The translations under genes were made by a program, and so were the position numbers. The notes under the pieces are model-generated. The model worked only from the letters and a program-made list of their open reading frames with translations, was not told where the DNA came from and did not search any database. A DNA stretch of 64,000 nt from NCBI RefSeq assembly GCF_000003815.2, contig NC_049996.1, positions 2,102,647-2,166,646 on the forward strand. The letters run 5' to 3'. Positions 1 to 12,844 of the stretch are shown in pieces (position 1 is the stretch's first letter; each line of letters starts with the position of its first letter). The stretch comes from Branchiostoma floridae (lineage: Eukaryota > Chordata > Leptocardii > Amphioxiformes > Branchiostomatidae).

Positions 1-930
1 TTTTTTAAGCTTGTTCAGACGGAACGAGATATCAAACCGGCAGTTCCTGTGCAGTCCGGTAACAAGCCGCTAGATGAGTCCAAACTTTATCATTTCGAGG
101 TTTATAATGGCCTACCCATATACCAAATATCAATACAATCTATACGTAAGGCATTCTCGAGGTATGCTTGCTATTTACACGCATACATACGTTAACGTGC
201 ATACAAATAATCTCCAAGCAGATCCTACGGCGGCATAAGATAATATCAAAAGCTGACAGAGGAGTGTAGCCGTAGACACCATAAACGTTGTAACAAGATT
301 TAAAGTGACAAAACATGGCATCACAACTAACAAGGCATTTATTCCTGTATTAAAGATTGAACTAGCGTAGTAAAAGTGATACTAGTGTGGTACACTGGTA
401 TCACTTGCCAAGCTGGCAACTTCGTTCATGGCGTTCATATTGGTGGCACTTTTACAACAATCCAACAAGTTTCACTATAGTCACGGCTACCTCCCAAGTG
501 TCACTTATACAAGTATGATTTTTAGGCTACAACACAACAAGTTTGCCTATTTTGGTCTATCTTACCATCCCCGGAGAGGAAAAAAAATTCTTTTCTTTTC
601 TGAAATCAAGCGAAAATTAATGTGTGCGCTGATGTCATCCATATAAAATTTACTCAATCACTCAATCACTCACTCTATCATTCATTCCTGTGTCCTGCGG
701 TGTTGCATGCCCAACAAAATGCAGTACATGGTGCGGGACAGTTTGGGCGTCAACAGTATCAGGTGTCCTTTGAGTACCCATGACCTGACCTGACCCCTCC
801 ATAGAGTTTTAAATGGACCGAAAAAAACGGTGCAAATCGACCGGTTAGGGAGGGAGTACTTGCAAATCCCATTAGTGTTCTAAGCTCCCTTAGTTAACTG
901 TCATGAACCTGTATTTTTTTCGTTCACAGA
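1..930. other. Gene-free left edge, 5' flank of the multicopper oxidase
   Basis: I see no supportable coding exon here. Around 655-690 there is a short imperfect CACTCAAT/CATTC-type repeat. The bases just before the first ATG at 931 read as a possible splice acceptor (TTCGTTCACAG then A-ATG), so the 5' untranslated region may continue in an upstream exon that I cannot identify. Confidence 0.4.
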
Positions 931-3900
931 ATGGTCGTTCGTCATTTAACGACGTTGCTACTGTGTGTGATTTTGGGATTACCAGAAGCGACCCCTGACG
1001 TTATTTGTGATAACTCCAACCCATGCCCCTTTACTGGTAAGTTGTTCTGACAGCTATCGTATACTTCTTTGTTCGTTCGTACTTTTCTCACTGTTTAACG
1101 CACAAGCTCTTTATTACGATAAATATAAGCTCTATATGGTACTGACCGGTAAATAAAAATGTATGACTACTCTTTACTTTAGCAATGAGTGTGATGTGTT
1201 CGTAACACTATGATACTGGTATTTCACTGGGGCGACGACTTCGATATGAGCGAAATTTTCACAGATCGCTCAACGTTTATCATAGAGCAAAAAAAAAAAT
1301 TACGCTTTGTGTGTTTTCTTTTCTTTTACATTTGGTATAATGATATTCCAACTATGAAATCAACGGTTACACGAATCCAATTTTGGTCGCAGCGAGAGCG
1401 CAGCGCGATCGCCGTCTAGTGCAATGCGGGCGTTAACGCGCTCAAGCTAGGTATGGGTTCCTGAACATATCTCCGCCTAAATGACCCATTCAAACCATTG
1501 AAACCACTATATGGGAGCGGTCATACAAGTGCGTATGTACAAAGCCCGCATGAGTTCCGCATTTCCATTTTTCAGTGGTTTAGATAAAGTTTGTGGCCGA
1601 AAAAGTCGGTTTTCCCTCGGTTTTTCGATGTCTACGATATCAAAGTAATGCAGCTCTTTTATTCCTTCACCGTTACATCCGACAAGAAGATGGTGTTTTC
1701 GGTGTTGTCTGTCTATCTGTTTGTTTGTTTGTTTGTTTGTGGACAGCATATAACTCGAGAAGCTATGGATGAATCCTCGTGAATTACCAAGGGGGTTGTA
1801 CCCATCTATCAAATATCACGACTCGTGATAGATGGGTACAACCCCCTTGGTAGGAAAGCGTTGGGCAACAAACTTTAAGTTTGATAAGCGCCTCTTAGCG
1901 ACTTTCAACGATACAGCAGCAGAACTATTGGTAGTGTTCTGGACATTATAGTGACTTTTGTGTGGTAGCTATAGATATCTCTTGTTGCGAGTGAATCTAT
2001 AAAATCTCTTCCTACATAGGTGGACAAGACCTTTAGCGTTCCACCCGAACACTCTGCGACTTTCAACGAAACAGCAGCAGAACTATTGAATGTTCTGTAA
2101 CGTTTGAGTAGTAGATAACTCTAACTTGTGAATAAATTCATGAAATATCTTCCTACATAGGTGGACAAGACCTTAGCGTTCCAACCGAGTACTCCTCCGG
2201 CGGTACCGGCCTGTAGAACGTGACCCTGACGGTGGACCTGACGCCTCACACCGTAGACTGGCTCACCATCCACCGCCGGACATACAACGGGGAGATCCCG
2301 GGCCCAACCCTACGTGTGCGGCCGGGCGACAAGCTGTATATCAAGCTGGTGAGTTTTTGGCGACGAGATGTATACCAACCTAATCACTGATAATCATTTT
2401 TTCGTAACTCTTCCCTTCGGCTTTTGCTTTTTGTTGCAAATTACTTTCCGCTGTATTTTTATGATATATTTGTTTGATCAAGTAGTCGATGCTATATATA
2501 ACGTAATTTGTTTCTGTATGATTATTTATTTTGATATTCGTATTTTGGTGTCTTCTACATGTTAACAGTACAGTCAAACCTGCCCGAGCGACCACCTCTT
2601 CTCAGCGACCACCTGGCCATTTCGACCGCTTTTTCTCGGTCCCGATTTATTTCCCCATTGACGTAAGCATTAAGCGACCTTTTCTCAACGACCACCTGGC
2701 CAACGCGACCGCGACCGGCCCAAATTGGGACCCATAACGACCGCATCATTTTCAAAATTGAGGTTTTCATCGATTTTTGATGATAACTAGCGCGATCTTG
2801 CGTCGGATTTGGGGGGTAAATTTACAGTTTACAGTGTGCGTGTTGTATTTGACATTAAAGACCTCGCTTCTTTGCGTGCGTGCAGTGTGCTTGCTATTTG
2901 CCATTAAACACAACGGAAACCATTTATACTTTGCATCGGTCATGTTGTGAGTCGATACTCTTCTCAGCGACCACCTGTCCAAATCGACCTCTTTTTTCCG
3001 GTCCCCGTGTGGTCGTCTTGGGCAGGTTTGACTGTATATGTTTCTAGCACTCGGTGGTTACTAGTATCAGACCATGCTTTATGACACCATACAAACCTTC
3101 GACAAACCCTGTATTGACTGATCAAAAGCATTTTTGTGACGTTTTGTACAGGTGAATAACCTGAGGCCTGACAACTTGGTTCGGGAGAGAGGCCATGGTC
3201 CGATCAGTCCCAACATCACCAATCTGCACCTGCACGGGATGCACGTGTCCCCTAAAGAGCCTCACGACAACGTCTTCATAGAGGTGAGTGAAATATTCAG
3301 TGTTTACCACTCTATCGCTATAACTTTAGTCATCGTCTGATATTACTAGGCTAGCAGTATTCCTACGTACTGCCTACGTGTATTGGCCAGGGACTAGCCC
3401 ATGCAGCTCCATGTATCTGCATCTCTATCTGTATCTGTATCTACTAATAAAATTAGTCCTGTAAGTGTCTTTCTCGCTCTGGTCTTTTCCTACGAAAGCC
3501 GTTGTGTGTGTGGTTATGTGTGTGAGTCTGTCAGTGTGTGTGCGTGTGTGTGTGGTGTTTGTGTGTCGACATGTTACAGTGGTATTCTGGTGGTGTGTGG
3601 GTGTATGCATGTGGCTTCGAGTATGTGAGTGGTGTGTAAACGCATGCATGTAGGCACTGATCTTAACATGACTACTCAAGAAAGTGTGTGTGTACATATG
3701 TGTGTCGTGTGTGTGCGTGTGTCTTCCACGGGGCCTGGGATTTAAAAGCTCTTAAGTATTCAGCTTGGGGGCAACTATAAAGTGATAAAATATGGCGCAA
3801 GGCATGGGGTTACATTACTTGATTGCTGACAGTCACTTTCAGTGGATTTTTGTACTTTTAAAGCTGTATAACCAATAGAATCGAACCATATCAATACAGC

Positions 3901-6900
3901 AAACGACCAGAGGAGACCTCCCTCACATTCGTGAGTCTATTTACATAACAAACAATACGTACGCAAATCTTGTACATGTAATTACCTTTCTTCAGGAAAC
4001 GACTAAGTCTATTTGTACTCGATTGTAAACTTGAGTTTGGAGTCTTACCAATGATTTGCAACAGCCAGACAGTAGGCAAACAGGACAAACGTAAAAAAAT
4101 GTCAATATGAATATCAAAGATAAGTGTACAGATAATGTGGCGTACGTGACGGTCGTCAGCTGCACAGGTATCAAGTTCAAGTACGTTTCTTGTTGTTAAC
4201 ACCAAGGACGTCCTTGTTAACACTTATTACAAATTTCTCTATTCACAAATTACTCATAACTCTAAACACTTAAAAGAGACAACGTTTAGGTCACCGTCCA
4301 CCGCCTTCTAAAGAAGTAGCTGACACTTTAAATTTCTTATTGGTGCTTGACATTATATGCTTATGGGAACATACTAGTACTTTACATTTGGGAGCGCGTT
4401 CTATACACAGTGCAGCAGCGACACCTAGCAACAGTATGAAGCACAGCAGGTCATAATTGCTTTGAGGAAAATGTCAGTCACCGAAACGTTTCACCATGTG
4501 AATATCTAGTCTCTAACAGACTCCAGCCTGGTCGAATAGTAATATTAGGATTTATGACAAGTTAGGAATAAAAGTCTTGTAGGAGTCAATTGGCCTAGGA
4601 GTGAACTGAACGCCCAGTGAGACTGCAAAAGACTGACTAAGATCCCATAGCAACTTATTTGTCCCTATATGGCCAAATTCTTATAGTTTGTCATCCAACT
4701 GACACATCTGCTTAGAGACTAGTAAATACCGTATGTTGTTGTGAGAAAAATGTTATTCAGTCATTTACCAACAAGTATACTCATCACTATATCTTTTAAT
4801 CGATCGATAATCATACACCTTTCTCACGCGGCGGCCATAATAGATCTAAAACGAGTTCAATGAGGCAAACAAAAGACTGTTCATCATAATTAACAGTTCA
4901 ACCAAAGATAGCCGAGCAATTAGGAAATAGACCAATAAGAGAATGGCTGTGTGTCCGTCAAATATTTGCATTATTATGTTTTTATTTTGCATCTCTTAAG
5001 GGACTATGGGATCAGTCTACGCTACTCTAAATTGTTATATCTTTCAGTTATAATATTTATCATTTGATCTTATATTGTGAAAAATTGTGTGGTTTGGGTG
5101 AAAACTAAATGGCAGCTGAAATAAGTTTTGTCTGTTTGCCTCATTGACCTCGTCTTCAATCTATCATGGCCGCCGCGTGAGAAAGGTGTATACTCTAGAT
5201 CAGAAGACAACTTCAGTACGTAAACGTGTCAGAAGCACATTCATGCTTCCAAGTACGCATGTGCAGCGACTGGAATTGTGGGTAATATGTCAAAGGTGAA
5301 GGTCCCTAGCTTTTAAACAGTTCTCGTCTCAACTGTCGTCTATTTTTGCATAACAATATCCTGGTATGATTTGTTTATGTGTCAAAGACCTTTGACATAT
5401 ATCAACCACAATTCTTGTCACTCGCATGCGCACTCGGAACCGTGAGCATGATTATAACGCCTCTGTTTTTCCACAGATTGGTCCAGGTAGTTCCTACCAG
5501 TACGAGTTTCACATACCCGATGATCACCCTGCCGGAACGTTCTACTACCACCATCATATCCACGGCAACAGCCACTTCTGTGTACGTAAAACTATCTCCG
5601 CATTTCAATAAAATAGAGCGAAAACACAAGGTGTTCCAAAGTCTTCTTACCTCTTACTTCTTACCAAGAGCTATATACGAATCAGACATCCTGATACAAT
5701 GTAGCAGCATGTGCAGAACTTCGTTTTCTTGACCCCATAAACCCATACCCACCTACAAAACATTATCAAGATGAATCCGAGATTTCTTGAAATATGCTGT
5801 TCAACGCCACTCGACCCGCCATTTCTGGAACATCTAGGTGTAAACTATAAAAAAGCTTTAATTTCTTTAGAGTCTCATACACATAATTGTTTCAGTATTC
5901 AAAGACGGATAATCTAACGTTATATTTTCGTTTAACTCTTTTAATCACCATCATTAGTGTTACTAATACTTTGTCGCTTGTTAATTTTTGATTGTGAATT
6001 GAAGGCTTTTTTGACTGGAATTATTCTGATTTCTGTGACCTTATAGGTTGGAGGAGGTCTAGTGGGATTTATCATAGTTGAAGATGACGTCACCACCATG
6101 CCTCCCGAGCTGTCCGCCATTTCCTGTCCTCTCAACTGTCACAAGGAGGTTCAGCTGGCGGTCGGTACCAACTTCCGCTACAGATTTCTCCCGACAGACC
6201 CCATTCTCAGCTACTCCAACTTACAGAAGGATTTGGGGGATCCTTCAAGGTAGATCTGAGAAAACTTTGCTACTCTCACTGCACAAAATCTATTTTTTTA
6301 TAAAAGCAATCCTTGAAGTATGCTTTACGCATGATTTACGCATACTTTAAAGGTGCTAGAAGATCATTATCAGATTTCGTTTAGTGTCAGGAACAACTTT
6401 GGCAAGATGAATGCTGTTGAGTACCAAGTATGGCGTTGTAAACTTCTAGATATCTGTGTGCTTTTCACAGATTTTCCTACAGAATCCCAAAACACTATTT
6501 TTGTATTCTTTTCATTTTGAGGGAATTTTATTGGTGTTTATATTTTGAATCATCCTTTTTGAAAAAAAAAAATTGTTAGGAATCTGGATCAACTTGCCAG
6601 TGGTACCGGCACCATGGAGGATTGGCTGATGGACCCTGCTAACAACGTGGACTACATCCTCACTAACGGTACGTCATCGCTACGTCATCAACATTCTTAT
6701 CACTTGTTCTATCAGGACGAGATTTTTAAATCTAAACAAGACTACAAAAAAACAAAAAAGACTACATAAGAGAATAGTTCTTGCATAGTTTGCAATAGTT
6801 ATTTTTTACATTTTCTTCTTTCCAATAGTACACCATACAGGGATTGGCTTCATTCACATAAAAATGGAGGTATCGTTTTGTGTGTATGTGTGTTTGCGCG

Positions 6901-9900
6901 CGCGCGTTTCCAGATATCTATGGTCAGCATAACTTTAGAACCATTGGATAGATTGTAATAATATTTGGTATGTGGATAGGACTTTAAAAGACGAAGGTCA
7001 GGGTCGATTTTGGACTCCCTGGTGTGTGGCGTTGGTACTGCAACAGAACCTAAAGTTTTTGTATCTTCTGCCCTGGACATGTTATGGTTTCGTTGTGGAT
7101 TTGATTACTATTTCAATAACCAGTGTAACTATAATTTCGTTCTTTTTTAATTTCATTCCATTTCGAACTTTAGGTACACCGCTTTCCATTTCGTTCCCTT
7201 TCGTTCCTTTTCGTTCTTTTTTGTTCCACTTCGCACTTTCGGTACACCGTCTAAAAGGTATCCTGCCCTTATCTTCAGGACAAATGTGGCCGACCGTGAC
7301 CTTAACCGTTGGTGAGGTCAAACGGTTCCGAATTTTGAATGCTGCAACGATAGAGGTACTAGAGATCACTATTAAAGGTACGGTATACAATGTTTAGATT
7401 TCTCTGTACGTATATTGGTGCACTTTGTATTAGTGGTGGCACTGGTGGGTATCGGTACACCGTACCGGTACAACAAAGTTTTTTTCTTCTTGGACCGGTC
7501 CGGAAAAAATGGATATGAAAAAACAAATCAGTGACCAGATCTTGGACCGATTAGACAATGAACAGTCGGCAGTCATGCACATCTTTCAGGTCCAAGAAAA
7601 TAACAGAAGCGAAGTAGAGTTTGTAATGATTTCTACCATGCTTCTACAGTCGAACTTAAAGCGTTGTTTACATGAAGATATAATTTCAAAACACCAGTGA
7701 GAGTCGGGTGCTATTGCTGGTGGTATATTCTCCTTTATTATTATTCTCCACTAACAAATAAATAAAATGTCATTTTGTTTACAGAACTGGGTTGTCAAAT
7801 GATGGTCCTGGCTTGGGATGGCATATACGTGGACGCCCCCTATCGAACCCGTATGGTGGTGCTGTCTGGCGGAGCAAGAGTAGACGTCGCAGTGAGGTGC
7901 TGGTTTTCTGGGGACTTCACGGTACGTTTTAAAACTCAGATCTTCACTCCAGGCACCCATTGCAATATCTGAGCGACTAAAGCATGAAACAAAGTCACAC
8001 ACTTATGGTACACATCCAGACCGGAAATGTGAGGTCAGCAATTGATCAAAGGTGCTTGGAAGTCGGTATCGGCCCCCGAATTGTCTTGCTATCATATCGT
8101 TTTCACAGATGACGACGGTTATGGCAGAGGAGAATGATCCTATTCTATCATCCGAGTATTGGCAGATGAGATTCGACCAGGATCTGCTTACACTTCACGT
8201 AGAAGGTAAGTAAACAAAACCCTTTTTGGCTACGCCTCAGGTATGGATCCGTTCGTACAGTGCTGCGATTGATCAGAAATTTTGCTAAAAAAAGTACGAA
8301 AGCACCTTGCGGGTTCGGCTTTTACATATAGCAGAGAGGAATTCAAATCGTATGGCATGGAAGGTTAGATTTTATACACACTATTTGAAGGAGGACAAAG
8401 GGAAATAAAAACTTATTCATTATATTTATTACAAATTAATATTTAGGATTAAAAAATCATTATCCTATCACTACGTGCTACAGGACTGTTACATCGTGAA
8501 ACGTTATTGCATAAAAAGGTTAAAGGTAAAGGTAGTCCCATAGTCTTTTTGAGGCGGCATTCTTTTATTGGTCGCTTTCCTAATTGCCAGGCTATCATTG
8601 GTTGAACTGCTAAATATGATTGACATTTTGTTTTGTTTTCATTGGCCTCGTTTTCAATCTATCATGGTCGCCACTTGAGAAAGATGTATTGAAGACATTA
8701 CATCAACATTTGGCAGCCCAAGTTTTATTTCTAGATCGGTCCTTACATTTTATCCAACTACTGCTGATTTCAGAAAAAGCTGCTGTGTTCGATTTGGAGC
8801 CCTTTCCTACGTCACTTCCGGCGCATCCCAGTTACTACCGTGACCTGCGCAGAATAGACGACAGTGAGATAGACGGGAGGTTCGTGATCGAGTTCGGGCC
8901 CGAACATGAGGTCAACAGGGAACATTTCAAAGACGCCATGTACCCTCGGTACAAGTACGAGGTTGGGACTATTCAGGTAAGATATGTAGTGGTACGTTTC
9001 TTATTTTTCAAAATACTTCTTACCATGTCCACTCAATGGGTGACCATGCATGACCATTACCGGAACAGCTTCAGCGTGCGACCCAAGGGTAAGGGCTATT
9101 GAATCTGATAGGCGCCGCCCTATACATTGTATTGTTACAAAAAAAGGAAGTTTAAGAAATGTTATCCTATATGATTTTCTAATTTTGAGGTTTATTTCAT
9201 CTTGATAAGAACCATATATTTTCGGTGTGATAATCATAATTCACCCGGGATGTTATATCAAAACGTACTCAAAAGTGCAAATTTAGCCATAAAATTTCTG
9301 TGCGAATACAAATGAGATGCAAATGAGATAAGTGACGTCATATTAAGGGCCCACAAATATGCAAGATACATGGTCTGAGATAGAGAATTGATTTTGATGT
9401 GATGAAAATTCAACGTTACTTATTTTTTCTTTCATTATATATGCAGGAGTGGTACGTCATCAATACGGAACAACTCAAACCGCACCCTCTCCACATACAC
9501 GTCAATCACTTCCAGGTAGGAATAATACAAACCTTGCTCTTCTAGAGTTAACGCTAGTTCATCTTTATCCGCAGAGTAACCTATATCCGCTGTATACAAA
9601 AACGTGGTATTCAGGTCTATCAAGTCAACGAAAGGTAATTTTTTTTATTTTTTATTGCAACATATATTTACAAGACATGGTGACGGCACACTCAAGTCGT
9701 GACTTATATTCATGCCGCCACCGCAAAAGAATACAAATACATGGATAGATAAATACAAGATTACAAAACAAGATAACAAAATAACAAGTAGGCAAAGCAC
9801 TGAAGCAAAAACAACAAATGAAGATTCAAAGATATAAACTGAGAATATGGTGATTAACTAAGTCCCTTAAGACTGGTAGGATGATGTTTAGTCATTATTG

Positions 9901-11809
9901 AAGCGATTGGTATCTATTAAGAAAGTCTGCACAAACATTAATATTTTGGAGTTGTCTGCAGAGGACAGAAAAGAAGATCCATTTAAAAGCAATTGTATCA
10001 AATTGTCGTCGGATAGATTGGTAATTTCAAACTGTAACAGATTGAAAATATCGAAGCCACCTTCTTTCGACTTGAAATCCCTAAATTACAAGTTTTGAAA
10101 AACAACGGATAAAGGTTACCTCGTGAAATAGTGAACTAGCGTTAGATCCTGCATTATGGTAAAACGGCATGTTAATCGGGTATCTTACAGGACTGCGCCA
10201 AATTACGCCAGCCATTCTTAAAGTGGGCGCAAACCGCCACAAAATACAGCGCAGTCCAAAGACACCTAATTTGAAAGGATCTAATGGCTATTATTCATCA
10301 CAAAATTCTTGTGTATGCAAATGTTTACCTTTGTTTACCTGTGATTTGGTTCAGGACCTAGTTACTCAAACTAGATGTATTGATACAGATTATTTCCTAC
10401 AACGAGTACACCCATCCCTGGGGCGCATTACACCCTGTGAACAAGACTAAATCCGCCTATTACGACTTGCAAGTAAGTCCTTCCTTCATCGTATGGTAAA
10501 ATCTTTTGTCTGGAAAACTTTCTCTTGCTTTACAAGCACTTAAGATAAATCTCATTGTTTTATTTGTACGAAGTAACAAATATTACCATTATTCCTTCGA
10601 TATCACAAACTCATGTTGCATTTTTAATATACGTTATACTTTATTAAGTGCCGATGACAGTTGATATTTTTTATATTTTAATATTTCTAGGGAAATTTGT
10701 GCGATCAGCAGTTCCTCCACTTCGCCCATAACTTGGACTGGCCCACCTCAAACCCACCAAACTTCAAGTATCATGGCCACCATAACAGGTCACGTGACAG
10801 TATCCCAGGATACATCCCGCTCGGGGAATGGCGGGATACCATCAACGTCCCTCCCCTGGGGAGCATGACCATTCGCTTTGTAGCAGATAGGTGACGATTA
10901 GTCTCTTATTATTGTTGATTGGTAATATCTATGTTATTGTAACAATGCTTTATACGTTTGGGACCGCATGTTTAACATTGAAGCAGCGACACCTAGCTGT
11001 AGTGCGAAGTACTACCAATCATTATTGCCTTGAGGAAGGTGACAGACAATCACTGAAACGTCGTCTGTTGTTGTGGATACAAAACCTTGTTATCCAAGAT
11101 CTGTAATATCCGCATGTGTTTTAAGCACGTACCGTAGTGTTTTTATAGTCCACACAAACAAGTTGCTATTAAATAACACATGTAGCCTAATACAGCGATT
11201 ATTACACAATATACATACTGTCTAGTATAAAAGCAACAACCAACCGTCGCCGATATTTTTTATAGATTTTCTTGTTATTGTTCTTTGAAGAGATTCATTA
11301 GTCACGTATGTGCACAGTTTAAAGGTGAACACACGAACCCCAAAATTTTTGGAACCTTCTCAAGTCCTACTTACCCCTACTCCGCAAGAAAGCGGGGTTA
11401 AGAGGCAGAAGATCCACGCAAGTCTCGACCTAGTCTTGCACTCTCGCGAGACTAGATCACTCCGTGAACAAGATGGACTGATAGCCATCGAAAATTTGGA
11501 GGTATGTGTGTTTATCTTTAAAAAGTAGTCACTGTTTACTGTTTGATGAAAATTCGATTTACTTGGTGTTATTGTCTTTTTAGATTCACGGGAACACAGA
11601 TGATCCACTGTCACAACCTGAACCATGTAGATAGAGGGATGGGCCTGGTGGTGGAGGTGGTGGAGCAGGGGGAGTCGACCCACGGGGCCCACACGGCGTC
11701 CGGCGGGGCCTACCCCGGGACGTGCCGGCGGACTGACCCGTATCCTGACGTGGTCACCGGCGTTAGTACTACGAACGTTAACGTGGGAAGCCACGAGCAT
11801 GGTCACTAA
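931..11809 (+). CDS. Laccase-like multicopper oxidase, secreted, 14 exons
   Basis: Exons: 931-1036, 2161-2348, 3152-3283, 5477-5581, 6047-6249, 6580-6668, 7279-7377, 7785-7921, 8109-8205, 8774-8976, 9447-9515, 10389-10472, 10691-10890, 11584-11809. Phases join throughout to 1938 nt (645 codons plus stop). The N-terminus is a hydrophobic signal peptide (MVVRHLTTLLLCVILGLPEA). Copper motifs are in family order: HLHGMH (H124, H126), YYHHHIHG (H167, H169), HPLHIHVNHF (about 466-471) and HCHNLNHVDRGM (H579-C580-H581, H585, axial M590). Three cupredoxin domains lie at roughly 45-195, 210-340 and 440-620. Laccase-type oxidases oxidise phenols or metal ions at the T1 copper and reduce O2 to water at the trinuclear site; the natural substrate is not evident. 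Oddity: exon 2 carries an in-frame TAG at 2214-2216 (codon 54), either an assembly error, a null allele or a recent nonsense mutation. Otherwise the gene looks fully constrained. Confidence 0.9.
1786..1851. repeat. Perfect inverted repeat (hairpin) in intron 1 of the oxidase
   Basis: A 26-bp arm at 1786-1811 is matched exactly by its reverse complement at 1826-1851, with a 14-nt loop. The arm begins ACCAAGGGGGTTGTACCC. The perfect match suggests a recent foldback or snapback duplication. Confidence 0.85.
1898..2190 (+). repeat. Tandem duplication containing the exon 2 splice acceptor
   Basis: Two diverged copies, 1898-2055 and 2056 to about 2190, each start GCGACTTTCAACGA.ACAGCAGCAG and run through CTTCCTACATAG|GTGGACAAGACC, the acceptor and first codons of oxidase exon 2. 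The acceptor of copy 1 is at 2019/2020 and that of copy 2 at 2160/2161. Copy 1 has an extra T that gives an immediate stop, so only the second acceptor keeps the reading frame. Confidence 0.8.
2571..3034. mobile_element. TA-flanked MITE with CAGTCAAACCTGCCC inverted termini, 464 bp
   Basis: The left end CAGTCAAACCTGCCC (2571) is matched by GGGCAGGTTTGACTG at the right end (3034), with TA on both sides, as for Tc1/mariner/pogo-type insertion. There is no transposase reading frame. The interior repeats the words 'cgaccacct' and 'tcagcgaccacct'. Two relatives lie at 23203-23603 and 45024-45108. The copy sits in intron 2 of the oxidase. Confidence 0.85.
3490..3722. repeat. Imperfect (TG)n microsatellite
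   Basis: TG-rich simple sequence in intron 3 of the oxidase. It produces long low-complexity reading frames on both strands that are not genes. Confidence 0.8.
4400..4500. repeat. Dispersed repeat fragment (retroelement 3'-end-like)
   Basis: The string 'gcagcgacacctag' followed by 'tgctttgaggaaaatgtcagtcaccgaaacg' recurs at 10955-11065. The 'gcgacaccta' part also recurs near 44390, and on both flanks of the mucin B tail region (about 54795 and 54930). The 'ttgaggaaggtg...gaaacgt' signature resembles 3' ends of LINE- or Penelope-type elements, but no coding sequence is left, so the family is uncertain. Confidence 0.45.
4814..5190. mobile_element. MITE with TACACCTTTCTCACGCGGCGGCC termini, 377 bp
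   Basis: About 30 bp of terminal inverted repeat: the left end reads TACACCTTTCTCACGCGGCG and the right end is its complement ending GCGTGAGAAAGGTGTA. There is no coding capacity. A near full-length sibling lies at 18930-19328 and a worn partial copy at 8533-8690. It is in intron 3 of the oxidase. Confidence 0.8.
7500..7705. repeat. Dispersed repeat shared with 25105-25230
   Basis: Words 'aacagaagcgaagtagag', 'ctacagtcgaactta' and 'gttgtttacatgaagat' occur in the same order and spacing in both places. The copy lies in intron 7 of the oxidase; the other is in the spacer downstream of alpha-dioxygenase A. No open frame is conserved between the copies. Confidence 0.5.
8533..8690. mobile_element. 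Degraded copy of the 377-bp MITE family
   Basis: It retains the right-hand end of the element at 4814-5190 (…CATTGGCCTCG.TTTCAATCTATCATGG.CGCC..TTGAGAAAG.TGTA) and 'agtcccatagtc', but has lost the left terminus. It lies directly upstream of oxidase exon 10. Confidence 0.6.
11395..11530. repeat. Dispersed repeat shared with 57028-57150
   Basis: Both copies contain 'ccacgcaagtct', 'ctctcgcgaga', 'ctccgtga.caagatggactg' and 'atagccatcgaaaatttgga' in order, followed by 'tttaaa/taa...agtcact'. The type is unknown, possibly a LINE 3' end. This copy is in the last intron of the oxidase and the other in an intron of mucin B. Confidence 0.5.
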
Positions 11810-12592
11810 GTGAAACTACGCATAGCCACTTGGTGTTAAGGTACGAAGGCAGGAGATGATATCATATTATATGATATGATATGATGCATGATATTACATG
11901 ATATGATATAAGAGTAACAATACTAGTGCTGTTAGGGTCACATCCCAAACGGGGCCCGGTCGGGCTGTTTGCGTGAACGAAAGATAAAAGTGTTAAAGAA
12001 GAAATATCCACATACCACGTACACAACAAACATTTCATTTTATTTAATTCAATTCTACTCTGGATAATTGACATGTCATTTGTGTCATTCCTGATGTAAG
12101 ATAGACGCCTATGATACAGATAAAGCATGTATAATTCCATTATCTTAGACCTTTCTTAGTTTTTCTCTTTTAGGTTGCCGACGATGGCCACCGTCAGCTT
12201 TATTATGTAGTACAACGTCATGTGAAAGATTTGACTCAGTGCAAGCGGACTCATATAGGCTCTAGCTAGCCTCACATGCTCACAGCTTACTTTGTGTTGT
12301 TTCTTTGCAACTGAACGGCCTTTATTTTTTTTACAATGATGAGGTTTTGCTAGCCCTTTTTAGCTATCAATGTTGTGAATTTGCAAATTGATACAGACAA
12401 AAAGACATCTAAAAAGAAGCGTTAACAATATACAAAATCATGTGACATCATGTTTACATTCATACCCAGTATCTGGGGGGAGTCGTAATACCCCCCCTCA
12501 CATTAGGCGAAAATCGATCGGACGACGAGTCTGCGAGCTCTAAATTACAAGGAGGCATGACCCTGATGCCGACGAAGAAATGCCAGAATTCC
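11810..12592. other. 3' flank of the oxidase, no further gene
   Basis: Holds the putative 3' untranslated region of the oxidase, an (ATGAT)n-type microsatellite at about 11858-11912 and AT-rich sequence up to the assembly gap. No supported exon. Confidence 0.5.
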
Positions 12593-12692
12593 NNNNNNNN
12601 NNNNNNNNNNNNNNNNNNNNNNNNNNNNNNNNNNNNNNNNNNNNNNNNNNNNNNNNNNNNNNNNNNNNNNNNNNNNNNNNNNNNNNNNNNNN
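12593..12692. other. Assembly gap (100 N)
   Basis: A run of exactly 100 N, the usual placeholder for a gap of unknown size, between the oxidase and CTHRC1-like A. Confidence 0.99.
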
Positions 12693-12844
12693 AGTTCTGT
12701 AGTTAAAATTATCAAATGATTTAAGTCTGGTTTTCAAGGTGATAGCAAACAGACAATTTTTTTTCATCATCTATTGTGACAAATAGTAGCAACGTAGTAG
12801 ATGAGTGAGATTTTCTTTCCGGGTCAAACGCATTCATATCTGGG

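Noticed and set aside
3401-3697. Overlapping frames on both strands
   Set aside because: Low-complexity TG repeat translation.
9615-9634. 20-nt micro-exon between oxidase exons 11 and 12
   Set aside because: Exon 11 joins directly in phase 0 to the exon at 10389, giving the expected NHFQIISYN sequence; the micro-exon would break the frame.
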